A stretch of DNA of 64,000 bases, taken from assembly GCF_000337575.1 (NCBI RefSeq), contig NZ_AOIM01000014.1, positions 128,162 through 192,161 of the forward strand. The letters are read 5' to 3'. Positions 25,729 to 33,870 of the stretch are shown in pieces. Every line of letters begins with the position of its first letter. The stretch's first letter is position 1. A program made the translations under genes and the position numbers. Under the pieces are notes generated by a model. It had not been told where the DNA came from. It did no database searches and was given only the letters and a program-made list of their open reading frames with translations. The stretch is from Natrialba hulunbeirensis JCM 10989. Its GTDB lineage: Archaea; Halobacteriota; Halobacteria; Halobacteriales; Natrialbaceae.

Positions 25729-26604
25729 ATGATGGATAAAAAAAGACGTCGCGTGTTGAAGGCAATTGGTGCTTCGAGTATATTCGCCGCTAGCAGCATT
25801 GGGACGGCGACCGCTTCAGGAACTGAATATAATGTAGAAAAAGTCGAATTATCTTCCTCTGAAGAAAACCGATATTCTCGTGAAGCGTTCTCAAACAAAG
25901 CTGTAGAGGAAATGGTCGAGTTCCTTTATGAAGAAAAGGATAAGAAAATTCTAAAGGCTGATCTTGATGGCTACAAGGTACAGATTACCGGTGACGAAGA
26001 AATTGATCCTTCTGAATATGTGCTTTTAACAACGACGCTAAATGACACCGGTGAAGAGGTCCTTACTATTCAAGTGATAGAAGACGATGTCTATGTGACA
26101 GCGATAGTGGATGGATCTGGTTACAAGAGTAATCTAGAAACCATTGATTTCGATAATGGCCTTTCAGCACAAGAGAAGAACCCAGAGGGCTATAACGTCG
26201 TAGATTCTTTGGAGTGGAATAAATATCGGGAAAAGAAAACAAATAACAACCGGATGAGAATACAAAGTAGTATAGATTGCAAACGTTCCTTCACATTTAA
26301 TACTGTGGTTGGAACAGATGACATTCCACAGTGGCTTTGTACGGCTGTAGCGGGGGCGGGTGGTCTTACCCTAACACTTCTCCCTGAACCAGGTACATCA
26401 GCAGCCGGGATCGGTGTAATAACATTAACCGCCAGTTCAACCGGTTGTGTCGTGACTCACGAATTTGACGACGATAGTGATCTTGACTTATCCGATGGGG
26501 TTGACATCACGCTTTGTCTAGAGGAGTACATGGATTGTGATGTTAAGAGTTTCCCGCCAAAAGTTAGTTGTTCGCCTGATCTATCGGCTTACGTGTCTGA
26601 CTAA
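25729..26604 (+). CDS. Tat-exported precursor with six-Cys C-terminus; halocin-like candidate
   Basis: A 291-aa low-GC gene. The N-terminus MMDKKRRRVLKAIGASSIFA has a Tat-like basic run and a hydrophobic core ending near TATASGTEY. Residues 31-183 are acidic, beta-rich and contain no Cys. The last 110 residues hold six Cys (184, 204, 240, 263, 270, 281), with a hydrophobic Gly/Leu-rich core between 204 and 240. This order (Tat signal, Cys-free middle, Cys-rich hydrophobic C-terminus) is that of the halocin C8 precursor, which releases a bacteriocin-like peptide and an immunity protein. No sequence identity to halocin C8 is claimed. A TATA-like AATAAAAG lies about 40 bases upstream. It is followed by a small two-helix membrane gene and sits beside insertion sequences. 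Confidence 0.75.
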   Translation: MMDKKRRRVLKAIGASSIFAASSIGTATASGTEYNVEKVELSSSEENRYSREAFSNKAVEEMVEFLYEEKDKKILKADLDGYKVQITGDEEIDPSEYVLLTTTLNDTGEEVLTIQVIEDDVYVTAIVDGSGYKSNLETIDFDNGLSAQEKNPEGYNVVDSLEWNKYREKKTNNNRMRIQSSIDCKRSFTFNTVVGTDDIPQWLCTAVAGAGGLTLTLLPEPGTSAAGIGVITLTASSTGCVVTHEFDDDSDLDLSDGVDITLCLEEYMDCDVKSFPPKVSCSPDLSAYVSD

Positions 26605-26717
26605 CATTTATCACTAACAAGTGAATATTGCCACCATATTATAGGCAGAAAGAACTGCACTAACTGAAAAGAACATAAATAGAATCCTGAAAATCATAGA
26701 TTGGAATCTAATTGAGT

Positions 26718-26909
26718 ATGTCAAAAATCAATTTCAATTACCCAGAAGGAGTGTTTTTAATATTAGGTGTTGTGCTAATGGTGACTCCAAGATATATACT
26801 TCCAGTTTTTGGATTTAACCAGCAACCATGGACACCAATAGTGATATATGTTGGTGCAGCTATGATATTTATAGGGATGGTCATCACAATTATAAATAAT
26901 ATCAGGTAG
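26718..26909 (+). CDS. Small two-helix membrane protein beside halocin-like gene
   Basis: A 63-aa AT-rich gene. The product starts MSKINFNYPEGVFLIL and has two hydrophobic segments (about residues 11-29 and 38-59) joined by FGFNQQPWTP. It lies 113 bases after the halocin-like precursor in the same direction with the same low GC, so both probably arrived together. Small membrane proteins of this kind often give self-immunity or aid export next to peptide toxins, which is inference here. The ATG is preferred to a TTG two codons earlier. Confidence 0.65.
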   Translation: MSKINFNYPEGVFLILGVVLMVTPRYILPVFGFNQQPWTPIVIYVGAAMIFIGMVITIINNIR

Positions 26910-27010
26910 TATCAGGTACGAACAAGACCCATTGCAACGTTTGCTAACTTCATCCCACAATCGGCACTCAGGTCCGCTTCTATACACCGCGAGCCACTCG
27001 ATGACTGACT

Positions 27011-27160
27011 CGTTTCGACCAAAACGACGGTGACCCTGTCAAAATTGAGTATCTATCAGAAGAGACGCGCGATAGACGAGAACCAGTTGAGAGTAAATTA
27101 GATCGGTTCTCGAGGCGACTGTCCGAAGAGTGGCTACTCAGAGAAGACCTTTCTCCTGTG
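27011..27160 (+). pseudogene. Coding-like fragment of an unknown gene
   Basis: One frame stays open with protein-like composition (contains DPVKIEYLSEETRDRREPVE and LDRFSRRLSEEWLL) but has no start and runs into the IS630 remnant. It looks like the interior of a helical, charged protein left behind by rearrangement. The parent family is not recognised. Confidence 0.35.
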
Positions 27161-27479
27161 CTTTCCAGGGCTGTCCCTCCCGGAGAAGTCCTAACAGACG
27201 CTCTTGTTCCTCGTCACCGAGCTTCAGGGGTCTGCCGCCCCCGAAGTTCGGTGTCAACTGCCCAAGTCCGCCATCGTTCCACCGACGTTCCCAGCGACTT
27301 CCAGTCGACGCAGATTTGCCAACGTCATCGGCTGTTTCCTCGTACGTTGCGCCCTTGTAGAGGCGTTTGACAAAGGAGAACCGCTTGATGATCTTTGGAT
27401 CGTCTTCTTCGTCCAGCAGACGATCCAATTCCTCCTCACTCAGATGACGACCGAGATCGCCTCGCCGGTCGCCTCCCAA
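27138..27479 (-). pseudogene. IS630-family transposase remnant (N-terminal HTH only)
   Basis: A 113-aa frame containing LGRHLSEEELDRLLDEEDD, FVKRLYKGATYEETADDVG and PNFGGGRPLKLGDEEQERLL, which match the N-terminal helix-turn-helix region of haloarchaeal IS630-type transposases. The catalytic DDE half is absent: after GQPWK the frame runs into unrelated sequence and stops. It is therefore a truncated copy and cannot transpose by itself. No terminal repeats were found. Confidence 0.75.
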
Positions 27480-27682
27480 TACTCGCCCATCTTAGTCCAT
27501 GCCCATAACTTCCGTCATTCATTAACGCGGTGACCTTGTCCTCTTTGACTTCGTAGCTACCGCTCAGTAGTATCAACAATCTCCTACGGAAGAGCGAATA
27601 AAGAAATCGAACCCACACAACTGATAAAGGGTACAACGGGACAGGGGAAGACCTACCCGCTAGTCGTCCTCACCACCGATAG

Positions 27683-28180
27683 ATGCAACTCGAACAGTCA
27701 CCCCAGGAGGCCGTCTGGAGCGGAACGGTCCCCAGCGCACTCGACGCACGCGTGCTCGGTTTGATCGTCGTGATCGCCGGCCTCGCGGCGTCGGTGAACG
27801 TTCCCTACGGCGGCATTCCGCTCGCGATCGCCGCGTTCGTGCTCCTCACCGGTGTCGGAATCGCCGTGCACGTCCTCGGCGAGCGAAAACTGCGCCGTAT
27901 CACTGACGGACTCGTCGACCGCTGGATCGAGGCCGGCGGTGCGATCGAAGACGTTACGAAATCCACTGACGGTATGCGGACGGAGTGGACCGTTCACACC
28001 CCGGACGGAACGATCACGATCGGCGGCATCGCTCTCGTCCCGCTGTCTCGACTCTCAGTGGAGTGGCAGGGCGTCGGCGACTCGATGGACGCAAGCGAGG
28101 CGGCGGACAACATGGACGAACTCGCGGCGACGCTGTACGAGGAGATCTTCGAGATCGGCTCGGCATCGCAGCGATCGTAA
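27683..28180 (+). CDS. Membrane protein with cytoplasmic domain, unknown function
   Basis: A 165-aa protein with two hydrophobic segments (about residues 25-43 and 47-66) followed by a soluble domain of about 95 residues (WIEAGGAIEDVTKSTDGMRTEW onward) made of alternating beta and helical parts. GC content returns to the chromosomal level here, so the gene marks the edge of the AT-rich accessory patch. No family is recognised. Confidence 0.75.
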   Translation: MQLEQSPQEAVWSGTVPSALDARVLGLIVVIAGLAASVNVPYGGIPLAIAAFVLLTGVGIAVHVLGERKLRRITDGLVDRWIEAGGAIEDVTKSTDGMRTEWTVHTPDGTITIGGIALVPLSRLSVEWQGVGDSMDASEAADNMDELAATLYEEIFEIGSASQRS

Positions 28181-28299
28181 CGCTGGCCACTCCAGTTCTG
28201 TCGCTGGGTGCTGCTCTCTCCGTGAAAACCACTCCTTCGGAGTTGTTATCAGTTTCTGAAGGATCTGTATTTTAATACTCGGACGGAATACCGTGGTGT

Positions 28300-29232
28300 A
28301 TGGCAACAGAATACACACCTACCGAGATGATGGATCGGGACTCCCGTTCGAACCGGTACTATCGGAACGCAGTCGAACGCCACTGGGATCCCGGCGAAAT
28401 TGAACTCGAACAGGACGTCGAGAACCTGCTCGCACACATCGACGGATCGGAGGAGTACGACCAGGCCTATTGGGACCGGACGCTCAACGGCATCGCGAAG
28501 TTCGGGGCCGGCGAGGACGCTGTGACGGAGGACCTCGCGCCACTCGCAACGGTGCTCGACGACATCGACGACCAGCTGTTTCTGACGACACAGCTCTACG
28601 AGGAGGCCAAACACGCCGACTTCTTCGACCGCTACTGGCGCGAGGTAATCTGGACCGTCGAGGACGAACTCGGCTGGGAGCGCTCGAATCCGCGGAACGA
28701 CAAGTGGTTCAACGAACCGTACGTCGACCTGTTCGACCGCAACCGGAAGGCACAGTACCGCCTCCTCGAGTCGGACACGCCCGAAAACCGTGCGAAAGCC
28801 TACTGCCACTACCACCTCACCGTCGAGGGCATCCTGGCCCAGACGGGCTACTACGGGATGCAGACCTCCTACGGCGGCGAGTTCGAGGAGCTTCCCCATC
28901 TCCCTGGTCTCGTCGAGGGCTTTACGAAAATTCGCAGCGATGAGGGCCGCCACGTCGGGTTCGGGATGAACCAGCTCAAGAAACTGATCGCGGAGGGCGT
29001 CGATCCTGCGCTCATCGAAGACACCGTCCACGAACTCGTTCCGCTCGTCCAGGGGATTACCGAAGACGAGCGGTTCCAGCCCGACGACGAGACCGAGCGC
29101 GTCGGACTCGAGGACGGCGCGCTCGCAGCCTACGCAGTCGAGAAGCATACAGACAGGATGCAACAGATCACGGACGCCGCAGCCGAGATTCCGGATGTCG
29201 ACGATCTGGTTCAGCTAGAGGGCGACGACTGA
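28300..29232 (+). CDS. R2-like ligand-binding oxidase (R2lox)
   Basis: A 310-aa ferritin-like di-metal carboxylate protein. Metal ligands visible: E72 (GAGEDAV), E102 and H105 (EEAKH), E176 (HLTVEG), E215 and H218 (SDEGRH). The pair that forms the ether crosslink in R2lox proteins is also present: V75 three residues after the first Glu and Y171 five before the fourth ligand. These spacings match the known R2lox enzymes (Mn/Fe centre binding a fatty acid), not the radical-forming R2 of ribonucleotide reductase, which the family is often mislabelled as. No large reductase subunit is nearby. The physiological reaction is unknown. Confidence 0.85.
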   Translation: MATEYTPTEMMDRDSRSNRYYRNAVERHWDPGEIELEQDVENLLAHIDGSEEYDQAYWDRTLNGIAKFGAGEDAVTEDLAPLATVLDDIDDQLFLTTQLYEEAKHADFFDRYWREVIWTVEDELGWERSNPRNDKWFNEPYVDLFDRNRKAQYRLLESDTPENRAKAYCHYHLTVEGILAQTGYYGMQTSYGGEFEELPHLPGLVEGFTKIRSDEGRHVGFGMNQLKKLIAEGVDPALIEDTVHELVPLVQGITEDERFQPDDETERVGLEDGALAAYAVEKHTDRMQQITDAAAEIPDVDDLVQLEGDD

Positions 29233-29313
29233 GGTGGTTTCGCGATTCCAAGTTTCGGTCCTGGCGATCACAGGCTCCGTCTGCGAGTACGCCGCGCGAC
29301 TACCGATCGCAGA

Positions 29314-29445
29314 TCAGGAACTCGTGAACTGGAAAGTCGTCCCGTCGCAGTTCGGGCAGGCGATCTGATTCCTCGGCGCGGGGGTCACGGTGTCCTCTGA
29401 CATATAGACGAAGTCACAGCCGGTACACTCGACGTAGTTCTTCAC
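29314..29445 (-). CDS. Very small zinc-ribbon protein (43 aa)
   Basis: A GTG-started frame of 43 aa with two knuckles: ECTGC at residues 6-10 and CPNC at residues 30-33, the last Cys pair followed by DGTTFQF. This is a complete C4 zinc ribbon of the haloarchaeal small CPxCG-related class. A strong Shine-Dalgarno sequence GGAGG lies seven bases before the GTG, unusual for this mostly leaderless genome. The four cysteines with ribbon spacing plus the ribosome site make it convincing despite the size. Function unknown; such proteins can regulate adaptation and biofilm traits. Confidence 0.75.
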   Translation of the reverse strand: MKNYVECTGCDFVYMSEDTVTPAPRNQIACPNCDGTTFQFTSS

Positions 29446-29674
29446 CAGCGTCCCTCCGCGAGTAGGAGGTGTCTCGTCTCTGCACTACCGTCGCTACGCC
29501 ACATTCCTCGAGTTCCCCATCGTCCGGTGGTCCTTCTACCGGCGGGTTCGACGGTCGTCACTGTTCGAGTCGACAGCTGGGCCGTCCCCGCGGGTCGGTC
29601 AGTTCCACACACAATTCAGTAGAGGGGCGGTAGACGGGTAGTCCTGACTTTTGCTTGGGTAATGCCTTTATGTG

Positions 29675-30323
29675 CTACTCGGACGGTCGGACCAGCGTGC
29701 TCGCGATCAGTCGCCTCGTCCCTCGCTGCAGCCGCGAAGCGAGCGCCTGTCTCGTAATATCGAGCTCGACAGCGATCTCCTGCTGGCTCGATTGGCGCGG
29801 TGAATCGAAGTAGCCGCGCGTAGGCGAGCGTCAGCGCCTCGCGTTGCGCCTCGGTAAGGTCGTACTCCTGACCGGAGTGTAACGGCGAGAGCGCATGCAG
29901 TTCGGTCAGTTCGACCGAAATGTCGTTATTTCGACAGTACGTCTGAAACACAGAGACGTCGGCCTGACTCTCACCGCGAATTTCGAACGTCCACTTGTCT
30001 TCGCGCCCGATTGCCGAAACCAGCGCCACGTCCGTCTCGAGTATCGCCGACAGGATGCTCTCGTAGTCGAAGTCCCAGTCGATTCGCACGAACAGTTCGC
30101 CGTCGACATCGTCGATGATCCGAAGGTCGTCGATTCCGGGATGTGAGATCCCCTCGAGGTTGATCGCTGCCGAATCGATGTCCTGCAACCAGAAGTACGG
30201 AATCAGCACCCCCGTCGCCGGGACGACTCGATCCAGTTCGATCTGTGCTGCGGGGAACTTCGAAAAGACCTCCGCGAGGGGGAACGTCCCCTGTGTCGCA
30301 ACGAACGAGGCTTCGATGGCCAT
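29675..30323 (-). pseudogene. HTH_10 (Bat-type) regulator with a frameshift before its HTH
   Basis: The N-terminal sensor half (MAIEASFVATQGTFPLAEVF to QREALTLAYAR, in frame from 30323) is intact. The HTH_10 domain that should follow (GYFDSPRQSSQQEIAVELD...) is present but in another frame, ending VRPSE and TAG at 29675. Near 29815-29822 two bases appear missing from the GC-rich GCGCGG run (or one extra). In the original frame translation instead continues to 29616 with unrelated sequence, so a protein lacking the DNA-binding helix would be made. Either a true pseudogene or a base-calling error. Bat-type regulators control membrane and energy genes. Confidence 0.8.
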
Positions 30324-30397
30324 GGCCGGGGTACGACGGGACCGGTAAAGTGTCCGCGGGGCGATCACCGTCGCCGTGGCCGTGGCTCACCCTTGGC

Positions 30398-31225
30398 TCA
30401 GAAGCTAAAGAGATCGACACCGCCGGTGACGCCGATTACCTGTCCCGTCACGTACGACGCCTGCTCAGAGCAGAGGTAGGCGACCATATTGGCCACGTCC
30501 TCTTCCGTGCCAAGGTGGCGCATCGGCGTTGCCTCCGCGATTCGTGCATAGTACTCGTCGACGTGCTCGCTCAGTTCCTCCGGCCCCATCTCGGCCCACG
30601 CGCCGACGACAATGTTCGGTGCGACCACGTTCGACGTGACGCCGGACTGCGCGCCCTCAAGTGCCATCGTCCGCCCGAGACCGATCATCGCGGCCTTCGT
30701 CGCTGAGTAGGAAAGCTGCCCGAACCCGCCGTACCAGCCGGCCATCGAGGACATGGTGACGACGCGGCCCCAGCCGCGCTCGCACATCCGCGGGAAGACC
30801 TCCTTGCTGACGTTGTACGTCCCCGTCAGGTTAATCTCCACGTCGCGCTCCCAGATGTCGTCGTCGTAGCCGTCGACTCGCGAGCGCGCGTCGACCATCG
30901 CCGCGTTGTTCACGAGGATATCTACCCCGCCGAAGGCATCGCGAACGTCCGCCATCGAGGCCGCGACGTCGTCGCGGTCGGTCAGGTCGCACTCGAGTGC
31001 CATCGCCTCGCCCGCTGTGTCGGTCCCAGTCTCACTTTCACTCTCACTCTCCCCGTCGTCCCCAGCGTCGTTGATCTCCGCGGCGACGCGGGCCGCTCCG
31101 TCCGCGTCCACGTCGAGGACCACGACGTTCGCGCCCTCGTTCGCGAGAATTCGACAGTCTGCGCTCCCGATTCGTCCGGCACCGCCGGTGACGACGGCCG
31201 TCCGTCCCTCGAGTCCGAAATCCAT
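30398..31225 (-). CDS. SDR family oxidoreductase
   Basis: A 275-aa classical short-chain dehydrogenase. It has the NAD(P) loop VTGGAGRIGSADC, DILVNNAAMVDA and MSSMAGWYGGFGQLSYSATK with canonical catalytic Ser and Tyr-x3-Lys. It ends with YVTGQVIGVTGGVDL. An acidic Ser/Glu-rich insertion (about residues 58-70) lengthens the loop after the second strand. A TATA box (31252-31260 reversed) with an adjoining TGTGTG/CACACA palindrome controls it. The downstream gene is the frameshifted HTH_10 gene. The substrate is unknown. Confidence 0.88.
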   Translation of the reverse strand: MDFGLEGRTAVVTGGAGRIGSADCRILANEGANVVVLDVDADGAARVAAEINDAGDDGESESESETGTDTAGEAMALECDLTDRDDVAASMADVRDAFGGVDILVNNAAMVDARSRVDGYDDDIWERDVEINLTGTYNVSKEVFPRMCERGWGRVVTMSSMAGWYGGFGQLSYSATKAAMIGLGRTMALEGAQSGVTSNVVAPNIVVGAWAEMGPEELSEHVDEYYARIAEATPMRHLGTEEDVANMVAYLCSEQASYVTGQVIGVTGGVDLFSF

Positions 31226-31251
31226 CTCCTCGCTGACTACTTCGAACGATT

Positions 31252-31277
31252 ATTTAAATTTGTGTGCCATTCACACA
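31252..31277 (-). promoter_or_regulatory. TATA box plus inverted repeat ahead of the SDR gene
   Basis: ATTTAAATT at 31252-31260 is about 27-30 bases before the SDR start (31225). Directly behind it TGTGTG-CCATT-CACACA (31261-31277) forms a perfect 6+6 inverted repeat with a five-base spacer, where a dimeric regulator could sit over the BRE/TATA region. Confidence 0.5.
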
Positions 31278-31350
31278 CAGCTGCGACAAACCGCCCGCCG
31301 CGCTGACCACCAACAGTATCACTCTCACTCCCGTCAAATCCACCAGAAAC

Positions 31351-32001
31351 ATGCTCGTCCTCGGCGACGCCCACGCATCCGACCCGGCCCGACGCGAGGC
31401 ACTACTCGAGTGCTACCGCACGGTCGACCCCGAGCACGTGCTGCACGTCGGGGACCTCGAACTGTACGACCTGCCAGCGCCGACCTGGTTTATCGCCGGC
31501 AACAACGAAGATTTCGACGTCATCGACGCGCTCCGCGCGGGCGAGAGACCGCCAGAAGTGAACAACGTCCATCTCCTCGCGAGCACCGTTACAACCGTCG
31601 ACGGACTCCGTATCGCCGGGCTCTCCGGAAACTTCGCGCCGACGCAGTACGACCGCTCGCGGGACGAACTCGAGGGCGACCGGCGGCGACACTTTACCCA
31701 CGGAGATGTCGAACAGGCCGCTGAACTCTCCGATATCGACGTGCTCCTCACTCACGAAGCACCGACCGGATTGCTCTCTTACGGCTACGATCCAGGCTGC
31801 GAGCACGTGACGGCCCTCCTGGAGACGCTCTCGCCAGACCTCTGTCTCGTGGGCCACCACCACACCCACCGCGAAGACGAGATTGCGAACACCAGGGTGG
31901 TGAGTCTCGCACCGGCCTGGGAACGGTACTATACGCTGGATCCAACTGGGCTGGTACTCGAGTCCTACGAACACGAGTTTGGCCCCGACTCTGAAGCATG
32001 A
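31351..32001 (+). CDS. Calcineurin-like metallophosphoesterase
   Basis: A 216-aa phosphoesterase. Metal-binding motifs in order: GDAHA near the start, HVGDLELYD, AGNNED (GNHD-type), LLTHEAP and the C-terminal GHHHTHRED. The spacing matches small archaeal MJ0936/YfcE-type phosphodiesterases. The ATG at 31351 directly precedes the first strand (LVLGDAHA); upstream in-frame sequence overlaps the SDR promoter and looks non-coding. Substrate unknown. Confidence 0.88.
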   Translation: MLVLGDAHASDPARREALLECYRTVDPEHVLHVGDLELYDLPAPTWFIAGNNEDFDVIDALRAGERPPEVNNVHLLASTVTTVDGLRIAGLSGNFAPTQYDRSRDELEGDRRRHFTHGDVEQAAELSDIDVLLTHEAPTGLLSYGYDPGCEHVTALLETLSPDLCLVGHHHTHREDEIANTRVVSLAPAWERYYTLDPTGLVLESYEHEFGPDSEA

Positions 32002-32427
32002 GACTAGTCTGCCACATGGTTTCGAAAGTGCCAGTTCTACCTTCACAACTGGCTTTTGTGTCGGATATTTGCTATAATAACTCAGAGTGTATTAGTTCGA
32101 AGTCCTGACGCGATGTTCCAGGGCTGGCTCGATCGGTAACTACGGAGAGGAAAAGTGGTTGACGGCCTGAGACTGTGAGATTGAGACACTACTACGTCTC
32201 TTCCCTTACGGTTGCTTCAGGTCGCTACCTTGTGCTGTCGAACTCACGAAACAGTTAGCAGACTGCATATTATATTGATAAGAGCGAAAATACCACAGCC
32301 TTTCGATAGTAGTAGTAGGCGCTTCTACATGAACACTCTCTACTCCAAACAATTACTCACGAATTGGTACCTGTATTTCCGCCCCCGTCGGGAAACGTTT
32401 ACAGTGGTCGCCACTGCCTCTCCGTGC
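32002..32427. other. 426-base gap without a gene
   Basis: Relatively AT-rich gap between the phosphoesterase and the class III aminotransferase. I see a few TATA-like runs (around 32271-32282) and no supported coding frame or RNA. Open sequence continuing in frame upstream of 32428 does not look like protein. Confidence 0.5.
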
Positions 32428-33840
32428 ATGGGAAGCACACCCTCGATCTTCTACAAGTGGGGCGGCGGAATCGGTCCCGACCACCTCACCATCGAGACGG
32501 CACACGACGAGTTTCTGGTCACCGCCGACGGCCGCGAGATCATCGACGCGGCGTCGGGCGCTGCCGTCGTCAACCTCGGACACTCCGTCCCCGGCCTGGA
32601 AGACGCGGTCAGCGACCAGCTCGCGGACGTCTCCTACCTCAGCCTCTCGCACTTTACGAACGAGGAACCCGAACGGTTGGCCGACCAGCTCACCGAACGC
32701 GCGCCCGGCGACCTGAACAGCGCCTTCTTCGTCACCTCCGGCAGCGAGGCCAACGAGTCCGCGTTCAAACTGGCTCGCGCCTACCACCGCGAGCGCGGGA
32801 ACGACCGCAAGCACAAGATCATCGGCCGGTGGCAGTCCTACCACGGCGCGACGCTCGGTGCACTGTCGGCGTCGGGCAACACCGCCCGGCGCGACGGCTA
32901 CGAATCACAGCTACAGGGCTGGCCACACATTTCACCAGCCTACCCTTACCGCTGGGAGCACGACGGCACCCCCGAAGAGCAGGCCGTCGCCGCCGCCCGT
33001 GAACTCGAGACGACGATCAAACAGGAGGGTGCCGAGACGATCGCGGCCTTCATCGCCGAGCCGGTCTCCGGCGCGAGCATCCCCGCGGCACACCCCCATT
33101 CGGTCTATTTCGAGGAGATCCGACGGATCTGCGACGAGTACGACGTGTTGTTCATCGCCGATGAAATCATGACCGGCTTCGGCCGCACGGGGCCGCTATT
33201 CGCGATGGAGCGCTTCGACGTAGTGCCGGACATACTGACCATCGGAAAGGGGCTCTCGGCGGGCTACACGCCCATCAGCGCGGCGATCGTCAGCGACACG
33301 ATTTCGGCCGAGTTCGATGCGAGCGACCCCGACGGCGGCTCCTTCGCGCACGGCCACACCTTCGCCGGCAACCCGCTGTCGGCGGCCATCGCCTCCCACG
33401 TCGTCGCCCAGTACACCAACGAGGTACTCGAGACGGGCCGCCAGCGTGGCGAGCAACTCGTCAACGCGCTCGAACCGCTGCGCGATCATCCGATCGTCGG
33501 CGACGTTCGCCACGCCGGCGCGATGATCGGACTCGAGTTCGTCGCGGACCGAGAAACCAAACAGCCGTTCGACCCAGACCTGGACGTGAACGGACGGGTG
33601 TACGAGCGCGCGATGGAACAGGACGTCTACACCTATCCGGGTTCGGGCTCCGTCGACGGCGTCGCAGGCGACCACCTCATGCTCGCGCCGCCGCTGACGG
33701 TGAGCGAGGCGTCGGTCGAGGCGATCGGTGAGGCTGTCGTGACCGCGGTCGAGGACGTGGCTGGCGACCTCGAGCGCGAGGGGGTACTCGAGACCGGTGC
33801 AGACTCCCAGCTCGAGTCTGAGCCCGATCCCGCCGACTAA
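32428..33840 (+). CDS. Class III PLP-dependent aminotransferase
   Basis: A 470-aa omega-type aminotransferase. It has SGAAVVNLGHSVPGLEDAV, FVTSGSEANESAFKLAR (phosphate-binding), WQSYHGATLGALSASGN, LFIADEIMTGFGRTG and the Schiff-base Lys in ILTIGKGLSAGYTPISA. The C-terminal domain is intact and ends with an acidic tail. Such enzymes transfer amino groups from amines or omega-amino acids to pyruvate or 2-oxoglutarate. The ATG at 32428 is used because residues before it do not match the family. It faces a threonine-synthase-like gene tail to tail. Confidence 0.88.
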   Translation: MGSTPSIFYKWGGGIGPDHLTIETAHDEFLVTADGREIIDAASGAAVVNLGHSVPGLEDAVSDQLADVSYLSLSHFTNEEPERLADQLTERAPGDLNSAFFVTSGSEANESAFKLARAYHRERGNDRKHKIIGRWQSYHGATLGALSASGNTARRDGYESQLQGWPHISPAYPYRWEHDGTPEEQAVAAARELETTIKQEGAETIAAFIAEPVSGASIPAAHPHSVYFEEIRRICDEYDVLFIADEIMTGFGRTGPLFAMERFDVVPDILTIGKGLSAGYTPISAAIVSDTISAEFDASDPDGGSFAHGHTFAGNPLSAAIASHVVAQYTNEVLETGRQRGEQLVNALEPLRDHPIVGDVRHAGAMIGLEFVADRETKQPFDPDLDVNGRVYERAMEQDVYTYPGSGSVDGVAGDHLMLAPPLTVSEASVEAIGEAVVTAVEDVAGDLEREGVLETGADSQLESEPDPAD

Positions 33841-33870
33841 TTGCGGTTTCGTACGCCTGCGACCAGCGCC

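Noticed and set aside
28300..29232. Ribonucleotide reductase beta subunit
   Set aside because: Residue spacing and the Val/Tyr pair fit R2lox, and no alpha subunit is nearby.
29446..29674. Small ORF ending in GTGA overlap with the zinc-ribbon start
   Set aside because: The 39-residue frame is Arg/Gly/Thr-rich without any motif or promoter of its own.
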